From the NCBI GenBank assembly GCA_052034585.1, contig JBPOIJ010000005.1:155228-219227 (forward strand): a stretch of DNA of 64,000 bases, in the 5' to 3' direction. The DNA is from Xiheimicrobium sp052034585. Its GTDB lineage: Bacteria; Myxococcota; Myxococcia; Myxococcales; Myxococcaceae. How positions within the stretch are numbered: position 1 is the stretch's first letter; each line of letters begins with the position of its first letter. Of this stretch, positions 8,524 through 17,585 are shown piece after piece. Under the pieces are notes generated by a model. That model was not told the DNA's origin, ran no database searches, and was given only the letters and a program-made list of their open reading frames with translations. The translations under genes and the position numbers were made by a program.

Positions 8524-10082
8524 GCCACCGACGCCGAGCGGGTGTCGGCTTCCTGCTGGCGGTGCTCGCCGGCTCCTGGGTGGGCTGCACCTTCTATTCG
8601 CCCACCGTCGTCGACTGCAGCCTCACCTGCGGGGACAACGGCCCGTGTCCCAAGGGGACGAGCTGTCGCAGCGGCTTCTGTCGGCTCGAGTCGGCGACCG
8701 GCGACTGCGCGTGCAAGCTGGGCGACACCCGCCCCTGTGGCGGCGGCCGGGGCGAATGCAAGCCCGGCACCGAGGTCTGCACCGCCGAGCGCGTCTGGAG
8801 CGGCGTCTGTGTGAACGAGGGGAAGCCGAAGTCGGAGGTCTGCAACGACAAGGACGACGACTGCAACGGGCTGGTCGACGACTCGGTGACCGACGCGCCG
8901 CTCTGCTCGCTCCAGGAAGGCCTGTGCCGCGGCAAGAAGGGGCGCTGCGAGGGCGGCGTCCCGCTGAGCTGTGACCCCTCCGACTACGGCTCCGCCTACG
9001 AGGCCGCCGAGACGCGCTGCGACGGGGTCGACAACGACTGCGATGGGCTCGTCGACCTCCGGCTCCCGAGAACGCTCCTCTCCGATTCGTCGCTGTCGGG
9101 GAAGTTCCAGTTCGTCTCGCTGCCAGATGGGTTCGCGGTCGTCTTCGAGCGGCGGGTGGGCATGAGCAACGAGCTCGTCGTCTCCCGCTACGACGACACC
9201 CTCACCTTCGTGCGCTCGCTGTCGCTGACGCGCTCCGTGCCGGCGGCCTTCCACGCGAGGGCGAAGGGCGACGTCGTCTACGTGGCGACGAGCATCGACG
9301 CTGGCGTCTCGTTGGCCCGCGTGAACACCCTGCTCTCGGAAGACGGGGGCATCGAGTGGCTGCAGTCACTGCCCACGGCGAACTTCTCGAGCGGGCTGCG
9401 GCTGGGGGTCGGCGAGCAGGCCGTGGCGACCTTCCTCGCCCAGGGCGACAACCGCGCGCGCATGGTGGTCTGGCAGCTCGACGGAGGCATCAGCGGCACC
9501 AGCGACATCGATCAACGCTCCGACATTCCAGCGACCGTCTTGGTCAACTCGGTCAACGTGAGTGACAAGGGGCACTTCGTCATCTTCAGCGGCGACGACT
9601 CGGCCGACAACCGCGTTCGCCGGCTGATTCGCATCGCAGACGCGGGCATGGTGACGCCGCCGTACTTCGGTGGCGTCGACTCCGAGCTCAACGAGTGGGA
9701 CGCGGGCGTGTCGTCGACCTACCCCTATTCCGACACCAGCTCGTCGTTGTCGGGCATCTACTACCTGCCTGACCTCGTGCAGGGCCTGACCGAGGTCTCG
9801 CCGGCGGCCTCGACGATGTCGCAGGTCTGGGGCGCGATGAGCTGCTTCAGGAACCAGGCGGGCGACGTTCACATCGCGATGCAGCAGCGCGTGCAGGGTG
9901 GTGGGCAGGACATCGTGCTCGCGACCTCGGTGCCCGTGGCCGACACCTTCACCTTCCGCCTGCGCAGCCTCGACGGAGGCGCCGGCGCGCCGCAGCTGGT
10001 CCCCTCGCTCGAGCAGGGCTGGCTCATCGTCGGCTGGCGCGAAGGGACGACGGTGGTGGCGCGAAAGGTGTGCGCGCCCTGA
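8505..10082 (+). CDS. MopE-type Cys/Asp-rich lipoprotein
   Basis: A 525-residue predicted lipoprotein with lipobox GSWVGC near residue 28. The first third is Cys-rich and contains two copies of the MopE-type putative metal-binding motif (CNDKDDDCNGLVDD and CDGVDNDCDGLVD), common in secreted myxobacterial and methanotroph proteins. The remainder looks like a beta-rich, possibly propeller-like domain with no recognised catalytic motif. The ATG at 8505 gives a start just before the signal peptide and overlaps the preceding gene by 19 bp in another frame; upstream extension is not protein-like. Surface or metal-binding protein; exact role unknown. Confidence 0.82.
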   Translation: MVDPVLSHRRRAGVGFLLAVLAGSWVGCTFYSPTVVDCSLTCGDNGPCPKGTSCRSGFCRLESATGDCACKLGDTRPCGGGRGECKPGTEVCTAERVWSGVCVNEGKPKSEVCNDKDDDCNGLVDDSVTDAPLCSLQEGLCRGKKGRCEGGVPLSCDPSDYGSAYEAAETRCDGVDNDCDGLVDLRLPRTLLSDSSLSGKFQFVSLPDGFAVVFERRVGMSNELVVSRYDDTLTFVRSLSLTRSVPAAFHARAKGDVVYVATSIDAGVSLARVNTLLSEDGGIEWLQSLPTANFSSGLRLGVGEQAVATFLAQGDNRARMVVWQLDGGISGTSDIDQRSDIPATVLVNSVNVSDKGHFVIFSGDDSADNRVRRLIRIADAGMVTPPYFGGVDSELNEWDAGVSSTYPYSDTSSSLSGIYYLPDLVQGLTEVSPAASTMSQVWGAMSCFRNQAGDVHIAMQQRVQGGGQDIVLATSVPVADTFTFRLRSLDGGAGAPQLVPSLEQGWLIVGWREGTTVVARKVCAP

Positions 10083-10106
10083 GGCGTGGAGCGCGTGGGC
10101 TCGAGC

Positions 10107-10919
10107 TCACGTGCTGGCGCTGCCCATCGCCCCCACGTCGAGGAACTCGGCCACCTCGGCGGCGAGCCTCGCCCGCTCGACGTCCTGCGGGAGAATGTGG
10201 AAGCCACGCTGGAGCACCAGCAGGCGCGAACCGGCGACCTGCCGATGGAGCGCCTCGATGCTCGCGAACTCCACCACGTGATCGTTCACCGCGGCGGCGA
10301 TGAGGGTCGGCGTCGTCACCCGGTGCGCGGCACGGGCAGCGAGCTTCTGCAGCTCGAACAAGTCGAACAGCCGCGCGAGGGGATAGCGCGGGAGCACCGG
10401 AGCCCGCTCTCGTGCGTCTGCGTCTTCGAGGTCCGTCGTCTTCTTCTCGAGCCAGGTCGCCCCGCGAATCGCCCCCGGCCCCAGCCGCGAGAGGAGCCGC
10501 CCGAGGCGCTGCTGCACTCGCATCACCGGCGCCATCAGCACCAGCCGCGAGACCCGGTGCGGGTGCCGCTCCGCCAACAGCAAGCCCAACAGCCCGCCCA
10601 TCGAGAGCCCGGCGATCGACACCCGCGGCCAGCTCCGCAACGAATCGAACGCGCTCTCGGCAGCGGCGAGCCAGTCGCGCCAGGTCACCCACAACATCGC
10701 CTCCGGTGTCGTTCCATGCCCCGGCAGCCTCGGCGCTCGTACGAAGAAGCCGCGCGCGGCGAGCGACTCCGCCAACGGCCGCACCTCCCACGGGCTCCCG
10801 GTGAAGCCATGGAGCAACAGCACCGCCGTCGACGCCTCGGGTGGCCCGAGATCGAACGGCGCAGTCAGGGAGGGATCGAGCGGGAAGGACACGGCGCGCC
10901 GATGGTCGCACGCTGGCAT
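10107..10919 (-). CDS. Alpha/beta hydrolase, esterase or monoacylglycerol-lipase type
   Basis: A 270-residue alpha/beta hydrolase. The oxyanion-hole segment is LLLHGFTGSPWE, the nucleophile elbow is GLSMGG, and the likely acid and base are in AAVNDHVVEF and RGFHILPQD near the C-terminus, giving a complete Ser-Asp-His triad. The layout matches carboxylesterase/monoacylglycerol lipase-like enzymes acting on small acyl esters. The start at 10919 (MPACDHRR) is chosen because the in-frame ATG at 10976 would overlap the start codon of the divergent DUF3467 gene. It ends 24 bp from the convergent MopE-like gene. Confidence 0.85.
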   Translation of the reverse strand: MPACDHRRAVSFPLDPSLTAPFDLGPPEASTAVLLLHGFTGSPWEVRPLAESLAARGFFVRAPRLPGHGTTPEAMLWVTWRDWLAAAESAFDSLRSWPRVSIAGLSMGGLLGLLLAERHPHRVSRLVLMAPVMRVQQRLGRLLSRLGPGAIRGATWLEKKTTDLEDADARERAPVLPRYPLARLFDLFELQKLAARAAHRVTTPTLIAAAVNDHVVEFASIEALHRQVAGSRLLVLQRGFHILPQDVERARLAAEVAEFLDVGAMGSAST

Positions 10920-10974
10920 GGCGAGGCAACCGTTTGCGCTCCAGTCTTCGTCCCCGACGGAGTAGAGACGCCCC

Positions 10975-11265
10975 ATGAGTGACGCCCCGAAGCCGCCCGA
11001 GATCCAGCTCCAGATCCAGCTCGACGACGATGTGGCCAACGGCCGCTACGCCAACATGGCGTTGGTGAACCACACCGAGACCGAGTTCACCTTGGACTTC
11101 ATCTACGTGCAGCCGCAGCAGCCGCGCGCGAAGGTGCTCTCTCGCATCATCACGAACCCCAAGCACATGAAGCGGCTCCTCATGGCGATTCAGGAAAACC
11201 TCGCCAAGTACGAGTCGAAGTTCGGCCCGGTGGAGATCATCGACCCCGGCACCCCCGTCCACTGA
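10975..11265 (+). CDS. DUF3467 family protein
   Basis: A 96-residue acidic protein. The phrases 'GRYANMALVNHTETEFTLDF' and 'SRIITNPKHMKRLL' followed by an amphipathic helix (IQENLAKYESKFG) match the DUF3467 family, small cytosolic proteins of unknown function found widely in bacteria. Codon use and length are typical of the family. A TAGAGA sequence lies six bases before the ATG, and the divergent hydrolase starts 56 bp away, so the two may share a control region. Confidence 0.85.
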   Translation: MSDAPKPPEIQLQIQLDDDVANGRYANMALVNHTETEFTLDFIYVQPQQPRAKVLSRIITNPKHMKRLLMAIQENLAKYESKFGPVEIIDPGTPVH

Positions 11266-11358
11266 ACGGTGGAGTCGTCAGCTTGCGTCGACGGTCGGAC
11301 CAGCGTCGAATGCACGACCGAGGTGAATGTGGCTCGCGGGTGCCCGTCGCTCACTCCG

Positions 11359-12138
11359 ATGAAGTGGCTGCTCCCGCTCGGCGCCTGCCTGACGTTGTGG
11401 GCTGCGCCTTCGCTCGCCTGTGAGAACGGCATTCGGCTCTTCCCCGCGCCGGGCGCGACCGTTCCCACCAACGTGCAGTTCGTCCTCGAGGGCGTCCTCG
11501 GGGAGCAGGAGCGCGTCGCCAAGCTCGTCGGAGGCACCGAGCTCGCCTTGCTGGGTGGGCCCGAGCCCATCGGCGTGGCGGTGGAGAAGGGCTGGTCGTC
11601 GACGATGAATCGGGTGGCCGTGCGGCTCAAGCCCAAGCACGCGCTCGCCCCGAACACCGAGTACACCCTCACCATCGGCCGCGCCTTGCCCGCGGTGAAG
11701 TTGCTCAACGACTCCTGGGGCGACAACACCGCGCGGTGGAAGACGGGCCCCTCGGCCGATACGGCCGCGCCCAAGTTCACGACCCGGCCAGCGACCTCCG
11801 AGGGCTTCTACCAGCGCACCCGCGACGGGCTCACCCGCACCCTGAAGCTGCGCACCGTGGTGGCCGACCTGGGCGTCACCTACGTGCTCGTCTCCATGCA
11901 GCGCGCTCGCGGCATCGCCGCCAAGCAGCAGTACCCGGTGCCCGTCGACGCCGACGCCTTCGTGCTCGGTCACGACATCTGCTCCGGCAGCTTCGGCTTC
12001 GACGACGGCCGCGCCTACAAGGTGTCGGTGGAATTGTTCGATGCCGCCGGCATCAGTGGTGGAAAGCCCGTCGCGCTCGAGCTCTCGGCGCCGAAGCCGA
12101 CCGAGCCGCTCCCCGAAGAGTCACCCGACAAGAAATAG
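11359..12138 (+). CDS. Exported Ig-like domain protein, function unknown
   Basis: A 259-residue exported protein with signal peptide LGACLTLWAAPSLA and a following Cys. Residues about 25-110 look like an Ig-like fold of the kind found in large surface proteins (LFPAPGATVPTN, RVAVRLKPKHALAPNTEYTLTIG). A second beta-rich region contains a conserved-looking Cys (GHDICSGSFGFDDGRAYKVSVELFD is split across this part). The ATG at 11359 begins directly at the signal peptide; the frame is open from a GTG at 11269 but that extension is not signal-like. No enzyme motif is seen. Confidence 0.75.
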   Translation: MKWLLPLGACLTLWAAPSLACENGIRLFPAPGATVPTNVQFVLEGVLGEQERVAKLVGGTELALLGGPEPIGVAVEKGWSSTMNRVAVRLKPKHALAPNTEYTLTIGRALPAVKLLNDSWGDNTARWKTGPSADTAAPKFTTRPATSEGFYQRTRDGLTRTLKLRTVVADLGVTYVLVSMQRARGIAAKQQYPVPVDADAFVLGHDICSGSFGFDDGRAYKVSVELFDAAGISGGKPVALELSAPKPTEPLPEESPDKK

Positions 12139-12306
12139 TGTGCAGTCGAGGGAACAGGTGTCGGTTGGAGTGGGCTGCCGATCGTCGACAGCCGTGGGCA
12201 GAAACGCCAATGATCGTGACATCGCGCGAGCCCCATGGAGCGCTAAGCCGCCGCGGGTGTTCGGCTTTGCGTTGATCAACCAGCGCTTGGCAAGGCCCTC
12301 GCAGTG

Positions 12307-12329
12307 GAGCCCCTCGTTCAAGGGGACTC
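12307..12329 (+). promoter_or_regulatory. Hairpin covering the ribosome-binding site of the 12333 gene
   Basis: GAG-C-CCCT, a six-base loop, then AGGG-G-A-CTC can fold into an imperfect stem whose 3' arm is the AGGGG Shine-Dalgarno-like sequence ahead of the ATG at 12333. It could reduce translation initiation. The stem is short and has a mismatch. Confidence 0.25.
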
Positions 12330-12332
12330 CGA

Positions 12333-12752
12333 ATGCGCGCCTTCACTCTGATGATCGTGGCAGCAGCGACGAGCGCGTGCGTCGGAGCCTACTCCGCGAC
12401 CCCCGAGGAGCTCGCCCGCTACGAGTTCGTCGCCGACGTGCGGGTGAACCCGACCGCCCCGCAGCCTGGCCGCAACGTCAGCCTGTCGGTCGAGCTGGTC
12501 AGCCGATCGAACGCGCTCGTCGTCGTCGACGTGGTGCTCAGGGCCGTTCGCCCCGACGGCTCGATCATGCATACCCAGGTGTGGCGCGAGGTGAAGTTCC
12601 ACCCTGAGGAAGTGTGGAACCTCACCCAGGGCTTCGTGCCGAGAAACGACGAGAAGGGCACCTTCATCATCGAGCTCGAGACTCGCGAGTCCGGCACGGA
12701 CAAGCTGCTGTGGGAGGGCGACGGCCCGAGCCTCACCTTCCGCCCGCTCTGA
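12333..12752 (+). CDS. Small beta-rich lipoprotein
   Basis: A 139-residue predicted lipoprotein with a short signal and lipobox TSAC (Cys16). The mature part reads as a single beta-sandwich (LVVVDVVLRAVRPDGS, TFIIELETRESGTDKLLWEG), possibly an Ig-like or carbohydrate-binding fold. No catalytic motif is visible. A 195-bp gap precedes it. Function unknown. Confidence 0.7.
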   Translation: MRAFTLMIVAAATSACVGAYSATPEELARYEFVADVRVNPTAPQPGRNVSLSVELVSRSNALVVVDVVLRAVRPDGSIMHTQVWREVKFHPEEVWNLTQGFVPRNDEKGTFIIELETRESGTDKLLWEGDGPSLTFRPL

Positions 12753-12866
12753 CGCCGAGCCTCGAGGACGTTCGTCGGACGCTGACTCGACCTCGATGAC
12801 GTGGAGCGTCGAGGGAGTGAGCGACTTCTCTCGCCTCACCTGGGTTCCTTGCCAGAGTCCCCCGCC

Positions 12867-14249
12867 ATGCTCGAACGCGTTCTGATCTGCAGTGTCCTGG
12901 CGTCCGTCGTCTTGGGCTGTGATCCCGCTGCCGGAGTCGATGGAGGGACCGCTGGAGGACGTGCGGGTGGCACCTCCTCGATGGGTGGTGGTGCCGCGGG
13001 TGGATCGGCGGGCGGATCGACGGCGGGCGGCTCGACGGCTGGTGGGTCGACGGCGGGCGGATCGACGGCGGGTGGCACGACGGCGGGTGGATCGACGGCG
13101 GGCGGGTCGACGGCGGGCGGCTCGACGGCCGGTGGATCGACGGCTGGCGGCTCGACGGCTGGCGGATCGACGGCTGGTGGATCGACGGCTGGTGGCTCGA
13201 CGGCTGGTGGCTCGGCGGCGGGTGGCTCGACGGCCGGTGGCTCGACGGCTGGCGACGCGGGAACGCCCCTCTTCATCGACCGGTTCGAGTACGACGTTCA
13301 ACGCGACGCGGGCTCGAAGTTCGTCGCCGGGAGCCCGTTCATCCAAGCGGGTTGGAACTACGGCAAAGACGCCGTGCTCAATGGTCCCGGCGCAGGCGGC
13401 TTGCTCTACACGGCGACCTCGATTCCCGGCTTCACCGGCTCGTTTCCCGGCCTCAACTCGACGCGCGTGTTGGCGGTCGAAGCGAAGGCCGGAACCGGAG
13501 CGAGCTGCATCTCTCCCGGTGGCTGGTGCCAGACGGACTTCTACCTCGAGTACGGAGACACCAACGCGGGCTCGTTCGACACCGTGCCGACCGACGTGTG
13601 GTTCCAGCACTGGATCTACGTCGCCGACGCGGTGCCGCAGCGCTCGCTCTTCCCTCCAACAGGTCGGCTCGGAAAGTGGATCTACCCGACGCGAAACAGC
13701 TACCCCTCCTCGAACCTGGAGTGGCTGCTCAACCTCTCCGGCGTGATGATCGACGACGAGACCGTGATGGGTGGCTCGGGGAACGAGCTCGACATCGGCA
13801 TGACCAGCCTCGCCGTTCAGCTCAACCTCACCGACACCGACGGCAACATCTTCACCGACGGCCGCGCCTACGCGTTGGGCACGCTCGGCTACGCAGGGAC
13901 CGCGCCTGGTCGACTCACTCCGATGACTGCCAACCAGTGGTGGCTCATGCGCATCCACATCGACCACAGCGTGACGCCCGGTGTGGTGGAGATGTGGATT
14001 CGCCCACGCACCGGCGCCTTCGTGAAGACGATCGACACCGCGGCGACGACCCACGTGCAGTGGAACCCGGTGAACCGAACCCAGGGCCATCGCGGGTTCC
14101 GGTTCCCCACCACGATGAACAACTACTACCAGAACCCCAGCGCACAGACGACGCACGGTGACTGGTGGATCTACATCGACGACTTCGCGATCGCGCGCGG
14201 CGTGCACGCCGGAGGCCGAGGCGTCGACGATCTCCCGAGCTACCCGTGA
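12867..14249 (+). CDS. GGSTA-repeat-tethered lipoprotein with lyase-like beta-sandwich domain
   Basis: A 460-residue predicted lipoprotein (lipobox VVLGC, Cys18). Residues about 20-130 are a low-complexity spacer dominated by 16 tandem pentapeptides (GGSTA, with GGTTA and GGSAA variants at residues 49-128). The C-terminal about 330 residues form a compact domain (LFIDRFEYDV, WNYGKDAVLNGPG, DVWFQHWIYVADA, WWLMRIHIDH, GDWWIYIDDFAIARG) that resembles the concanavalin-like sandwich of polysaccharide lyases or LamG-like binding domains. A surface-tethered polysaccharide-active protein is likely; the exact family is uncertain. The next gene starts within its stop codon (GTGA). Confidence 0.72.
   Translation: MLERVLICSVLASVVLGCDPAAGVDGGTAGGRAGGTSSMGGGAAGGSAGGSTAGGSTAGGSTAGGSTAGGTTAGGSTAGGSTAGGSTAGGSTAGGSTAGGSTAGGSTAGGSTAGGSAAGGSTAGGSTAGDAGTPLFIDRFEYDVQRDAGSKFVAGSPFIQAGWNYGKDAVLNGPGAGGLLYTATSIPGFTGSFPGLNSTRVLAVEAKAGTGASCISPGGWCQTDFYLEYGDTNAGSFDTVPTDVWFQHWIYVADAVPQRSLFPPTGRLGKWIYPTRNSYPSSNLEWLLNLSGVMIDDETVMGGSGNELDIGMTSLAVQLNLTDTDGNIFTDGRAYALGTLGYAGTAPGRLTPMTANQWWLMRIHIDHSVTPGVVEMWIRPRTGAFVKTIDTAATTHVQWNPVNRTQGHRGFRFPTTMNNYYQNPSAQTTHGDWWIYIDDFAIARGVHAGGRGVDDLPSYP
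13011..13250 (+). repeat. 15-bp tandem repeat encoding (GGSTA)16
   Basis: Sixteen in-frame 15-bp units cover exactly 240 bp. Synonymous changes separate the units (GGC/GGT, TCG, ACG, GCG/GCT), so it is an old or diversified array. Any gain or loss of a unit would keep the frame and change only the spacer length between lipid anchor and domain. Confidence 0.9.
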
Positions 14250-14980
14250 GCCGGACGGACCCGCTCGGGTTCCAGACTCCGCTCGTCGATTGGTTCTTCG
14301 AGGTGAAGGCGCTGAGGCCCGCGCTCGAGAAGGCCGCGAAGAAGACCGTCGAACGCATCGTGTGGCTCGAGGGCGACTGCAACCCGCTCGACCCTGAGCC
14401 GTGGCGTTGGCAGCGGGCTGGCCACTCGACCGCGGTGCTCGCGAAGAGAGCGCCGGGCAAGTCGGCGGCCGCTCGAAAAGGTCACCTCGAGTGTGGGCTC
14501 GATTCACTCGGTCGCCTCGTCACGAGCCGTCAGTACGTCGGCACGCCCAAGCCGTACCTCAACCTCTCCTTCTTCCTTCCGCCAGACTCGCTCGGCGAGC
14601 ACGGGCGCGTTCGCGGCGTGCGCTACCCGACGGACGACTACCGCTTCTCTCCACCGGAGATGGTGGTCGAGTTCCTCCTCGATGGCGCCGGTCAGGTCGT
14701 TCACCGCGAGTCCTACGCGAACCTCTCGCTCTGGCCGGCGAAGGGAGAACCGACCGAAGCCGATCGCGAGGCACTCAAGAACGCGCCTCCGCACAACGTG
14801 TCGCATCTGCGGGTGAACTTCGAGTGGCGGGGGAACGAGTTCATCGGGGCCGACGACGGGCTCGTCTACGACCGCGAGCAGGGCCTGGAACGCATCTGGC
14901 GGAAGAACCACACCCGCGCGTCCGGCATCGAGGTGAGGTGGAAGCGGGGCAAACGCAAGGGCTGGCCCTTCGTCGTTTGA
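14246..14980 (+). CDS. Hypothetical cytosolic protein
   Basis: A 244-residue protein without signal or membrane segments. It has many Trp, Arg and Pro residues (LVDWFFEVKALRPALEKAAKK, VWLEGDCNPLDPEPWRW) and a central segment with FFLPPDSLGEHGRVRGVRYPTDDY. I do not recognise a family. The GTG at 14246 overlaps the stop of the lyase-like lipoprotein gene by four bases (GTGA), which decides the start and suggests co-translation with it. Confidence 0.68.
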   Translation: MSRTDPLGFQTPLVDWFFEVKALRPALEKAAKKTVERIVWLEGDCNPLDPEPWRWQRAGHSTAVLAKRAPGKSAAARKGHLECGLDSLGRLVTSRQYVGTPKPYLNLSFFLPPDSLGEHGRVRGVRYPTDDYRFSPPEMVVEFLLDGAGQVVHRESYANLSLWPAKGEPTEADREALKNAPPHNVSHLRVNFEWRGNEFIGADDGLVYDREQGLERIWRKNHTRASGIEVRWKRGKRKGWPFVV

Positions 14981-15005
14981 AGGCGGGGTGTGCTTGAGTT
15001 CGCGA

Positions 15006-17585
15006 ATGCTCGTCGCGCGGCCCTCGCTGAAGTGCGTCCTCGCTGCCTGCTGTGGGTTGGTGGCGTGCACCGGCCTCGTCGGAAACCCGGACCCCACCGA
15101 CGGAGGATTGAGCGAGCCCGACGCCGGCTTCGAGGTCGATGCAGGTTCGCAGTGTCCAACCGGGCAGCACTGGTGCGCGACGCAGTGTCTGTCGAACGAC
15201 TCGGTGGACTCGTGCGGCGATCGCTGCGGCGCCTGCCCCGTTCCCTCTGGCGGGAGCGCGACCTGCATGGCCGGCGCGTGCGTTCCCCAATGCCCTTCGG
15301 GCGCGTTGCTCTGTGCCGGCGCGTGTCGACCAGCTGCGCAGGGCCCGTGCGTCGACCCGCTCAACGTTCCTGTGAACACCTTCGTGAAGTTGGCCACCAA
15401 CGGGCTGGGGACTCGGGCGGGCGGAGCGCTCGTGCACGACGGCGCGAGCGGCCAGTTCCTCCTCCTCGGTGGGTGGCGCGGCTTCCGGATGATGGCCGAG
15501 CCGTACGACGTGCTGTCGCTGACGCTCGAAGAGAAGGTCTGGAAGAACGTGCACCCCGTCGACAAGCAGGCGAGCTGGGGTCCGGAGGTCGGCAACTCCC
15601 TCGCGCCGCTCTTCAACAGCCCGTACTGGGCCGACCGCGATCCCCAGGGCGTCGCGCGGCCGAACTACGAGGTCGACTCGCCTCCCGGCACCACCTCGTA
15701 TCAGCAGTACGCCTTCCTCGAAGCGGACCGCGCGGTGCTCTTTCATCTGCGCAACCGCACCTTCCGCTACGACGTCGCCGCGCGCACCTGGTCGTTCCCG
15801 CAGTTGATGGTCGAGCCGAGCGGAGGCCCCACCAAGCTCCTCCATCGCTGGGGCTCGATGGCGTCGCTCGCGTCGAAGGTGTTGCTCTTCGGCGGCGCGG
15901 GCATGGAGACCGACGCGGCCGAGCCCGGCACCTGGCTCTTCGAGAACGGGCAGTGGCGTCAGCTCAACGGCGCCCCACGACCTTCACCGCGGGCGCTCGC
16001 GGGGCTCTCGGTCGACCCGGTTCGCCGCAAGGCGCTGCTCTTCGGCGGTGACGGGCTCGATCGCCTGCACGGCGACACGTGGATCTTCGACTTCGACACC
16101 GACGCGTGGACGCAGGTGACGCCGGCGCACGCACCGAAGCCTCGCGGTGGCGGCAAGCTCCTCTACCTGCCGACCTCGGGCGAGACGGTGCTCGTCGGCG
16201 GGCTCGAGTTCACCAGCACCACCGACTACGTCGCCGCCGTCTATCGCCCTCACCCGTTGGCCATCTGGCGGTTCGACTGGACACAGCGCGACTGGCAACT
16301 GGTGAAGGCGTTCGCGATGGGGGCCACGGCGCCGTCGTTGAACAACGAGTTTGCGCTCTCGGCAGCGGCCTCACCCGGTGACTACGTCGTCATCGTCGTC
16401 AACACCGATCGGTACGATCTCACCAAGAGCGAGACCTGGGCCCTTCGCGTCGATCCAACCGCGCGAGACGGAGCCGCCGAGCCTGGCCTGCTCGCGACCT
16501 CGAACGAGGCATACCGAGAAGGGCCCTACGCCAAGGCGTTCTACGAAGACGCGGGCGTTCCGGGCGCGACCGAACGAGCCGCCATCGACGCCCGCATCGC
16601 GAGCGCACCCGACAACAAGTGGATCGCCATCACCCCTCCGCGCGTCCCCGCCTTCAACGTGGACTGGGGCACGGCCGTGTTCGACGTCGATCACGGCGCC
16701 ATGCTGCGCTGGTCTGGCGGGCACTCGGCGTACCCGGGGAACAACGTGCTCCTCTACCGCCCCTCGACCAACCGCTACGACATCAGCGATCGCCCCGAGT
16801 TCCTCGTCGACCAGTGCTACGCGAACGGAGGCATCACCGGCTGGACGCCGCGCGGTCGGCCCTTCATGCAAGGCCACTCGTGGAAGATGTACGCGTACAG
16901 CCCACGGCTGGCGCGCATGGTGCTCCACGGCGAGCCCTTCACGTACTTCTTCGATCCGGTGACGAACGAGTTCGACCGAACGCGGCTCACCCAGGCGATG
17001 GGCACCGGCCACTCGAACATGCTCGTCGCGGTGCCGAGCGGTGTGCTCGCGTGGACTCGAACGGGCTTCTGGAAGCTCGAGGCGATCGCGGGGCCGTGGG
17101 CGCGCGTCACCACCACGGGGCCGACGGTGCCCGCCCCCTTCGGTGACACCAGCGCGGTGGTCTACGACTCGATGCGGAACCGGCTGCTCCTCGTACCCGA
17201 CGGCAACGCGCAGGTGTTCGCGCTCGACGTCGCCACCAACCAGGTGACCGCGCTCGCTCCCTCCGGCCGCGCCGACATGATGGCCAATGGCCCGAAGAGC
17301 CATCTCCGCGAGAGCCTCTACCTCGCTGGCGACGACGTCACGGTGGTGTTCGCGAGCTATGCGTATTCGACGGCCAACCCGAACCAGGTGCCCGTGTACG
17401 ACGGGGCGACGAACCGCTGGTACGCGTACACCATCGACACCACCGACCTGCGGGAGCGCTACGGCAACTCGTTCGCCGTCGTGTGGGACCCGACGCACCA
17501 GCGCATCTGGGGCTTCGGCCAACGCAACGCGGTCTACCTGCTCAAGTTCGACAAGCAGACCGCGACGAAGGTGCCGCTCGACTGA
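15006..17585 (+). CDS. Kelch-repeat lipoprotein with Cys-rich N-terminal region
   Basis: An 859-residue predicted lipoprotein (lipobox LVAC near residue 21). Residues about 45-110 contain a Cys-rich region (CPTGQHWCATQCLSNDSVDSC is the start, then CGACP and CVPQCPSG) typical of secreted myxobacterial proteins. The rest has Kelch-type blades (QFLLLGGWRG, VLLFGGAGMET, ALLFGGDGLDRLHGDTW, GETVLVGGLEF), followed by a second set of weaker blades up to LLKFDKQ, so one or two beta-propellers are likely. Propellers of this kind bind ligands or act as lyase/oxidase scaffolds; no catalytic residue can be named. Its TGA abuts the stop of the convergent helicase gene. Confidence 0.82.
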   Translation: MLVARPSLKCVLAACCGLVACTGLVGNPDPTDGGLSEPDAGFEVDAGSQCPTGQHWCATQCLSNDSVDSCGDRCGACPVPSGGSATCMAGACVPQCPSGALLCAGACRPAAQGPCVDPLNVPVNTFVKLATNGLGTRAGGALVHDGASGQFLLLGGWRGFRMMAEPYDVLSLTLEEKVWKNVHPVDKQASWGPEVGNSLAPLFNSPYWADRDPQGVARPNYEVDSPPGTTSYQQYAFLEADRAVLFHLRNRTFRYDVAARTWSFPQLMVEPSGGPTKLLHRWGSMASLASKVLLFGGAGMETDAAEPGTWLFENGQWRQLNGAPRPSPRALAGLSVDPVRRKALLFGGDGLDRLHGDTWIFDFDTDAWTQVTPAHAPKPRGGGKLLYLPTSGETVLVGGLEFTSTTDYVAAVYRPHPLAIWRFDWTQRDWQLVKAFAMGATAPSLNNEFALSAAASPGDYVVIVVNTDRYDLTKSETWALRVDPTARDGAAEPGLLATSNEAYREGPYAKAFYEDAGVPGATERAAIDARIASAPDNKWIAITPPRVPAFNVDWGTAVFDVDHGAMLRWSGGHSAYPGNNVLLYRPSTNRYDISDRPEFLVDQCYANGGITGWTPRGRPFMQGHSWKMYAYSPRLARMVLHGEPFTYFFDPVTNEFDRTRLTQAMGTGHSNMLVAVPSGVLAWTRTGFWKLEAIAGPWARVTTTGPTVPAPFGDTSAVVYDSMRNRLLLVPDGNAQVFALDVATNQVTALAPSGRADMMANGPKSHLRESLYLAGDDVTVVFASYAYSTANPNQVPVYDGATNRWYAYTIDTTDLRERYGNSFAVVWDPTHQRIWGFGQRNAVYLLKFDKQTATKVPLD

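Noticed and set aside
12836..13276. Minus-strand frame encoding Pro-Pro-Ala-Val repeats
   Set aside because: It is the exact antisense of the GGSTA array and has no signal or start context.
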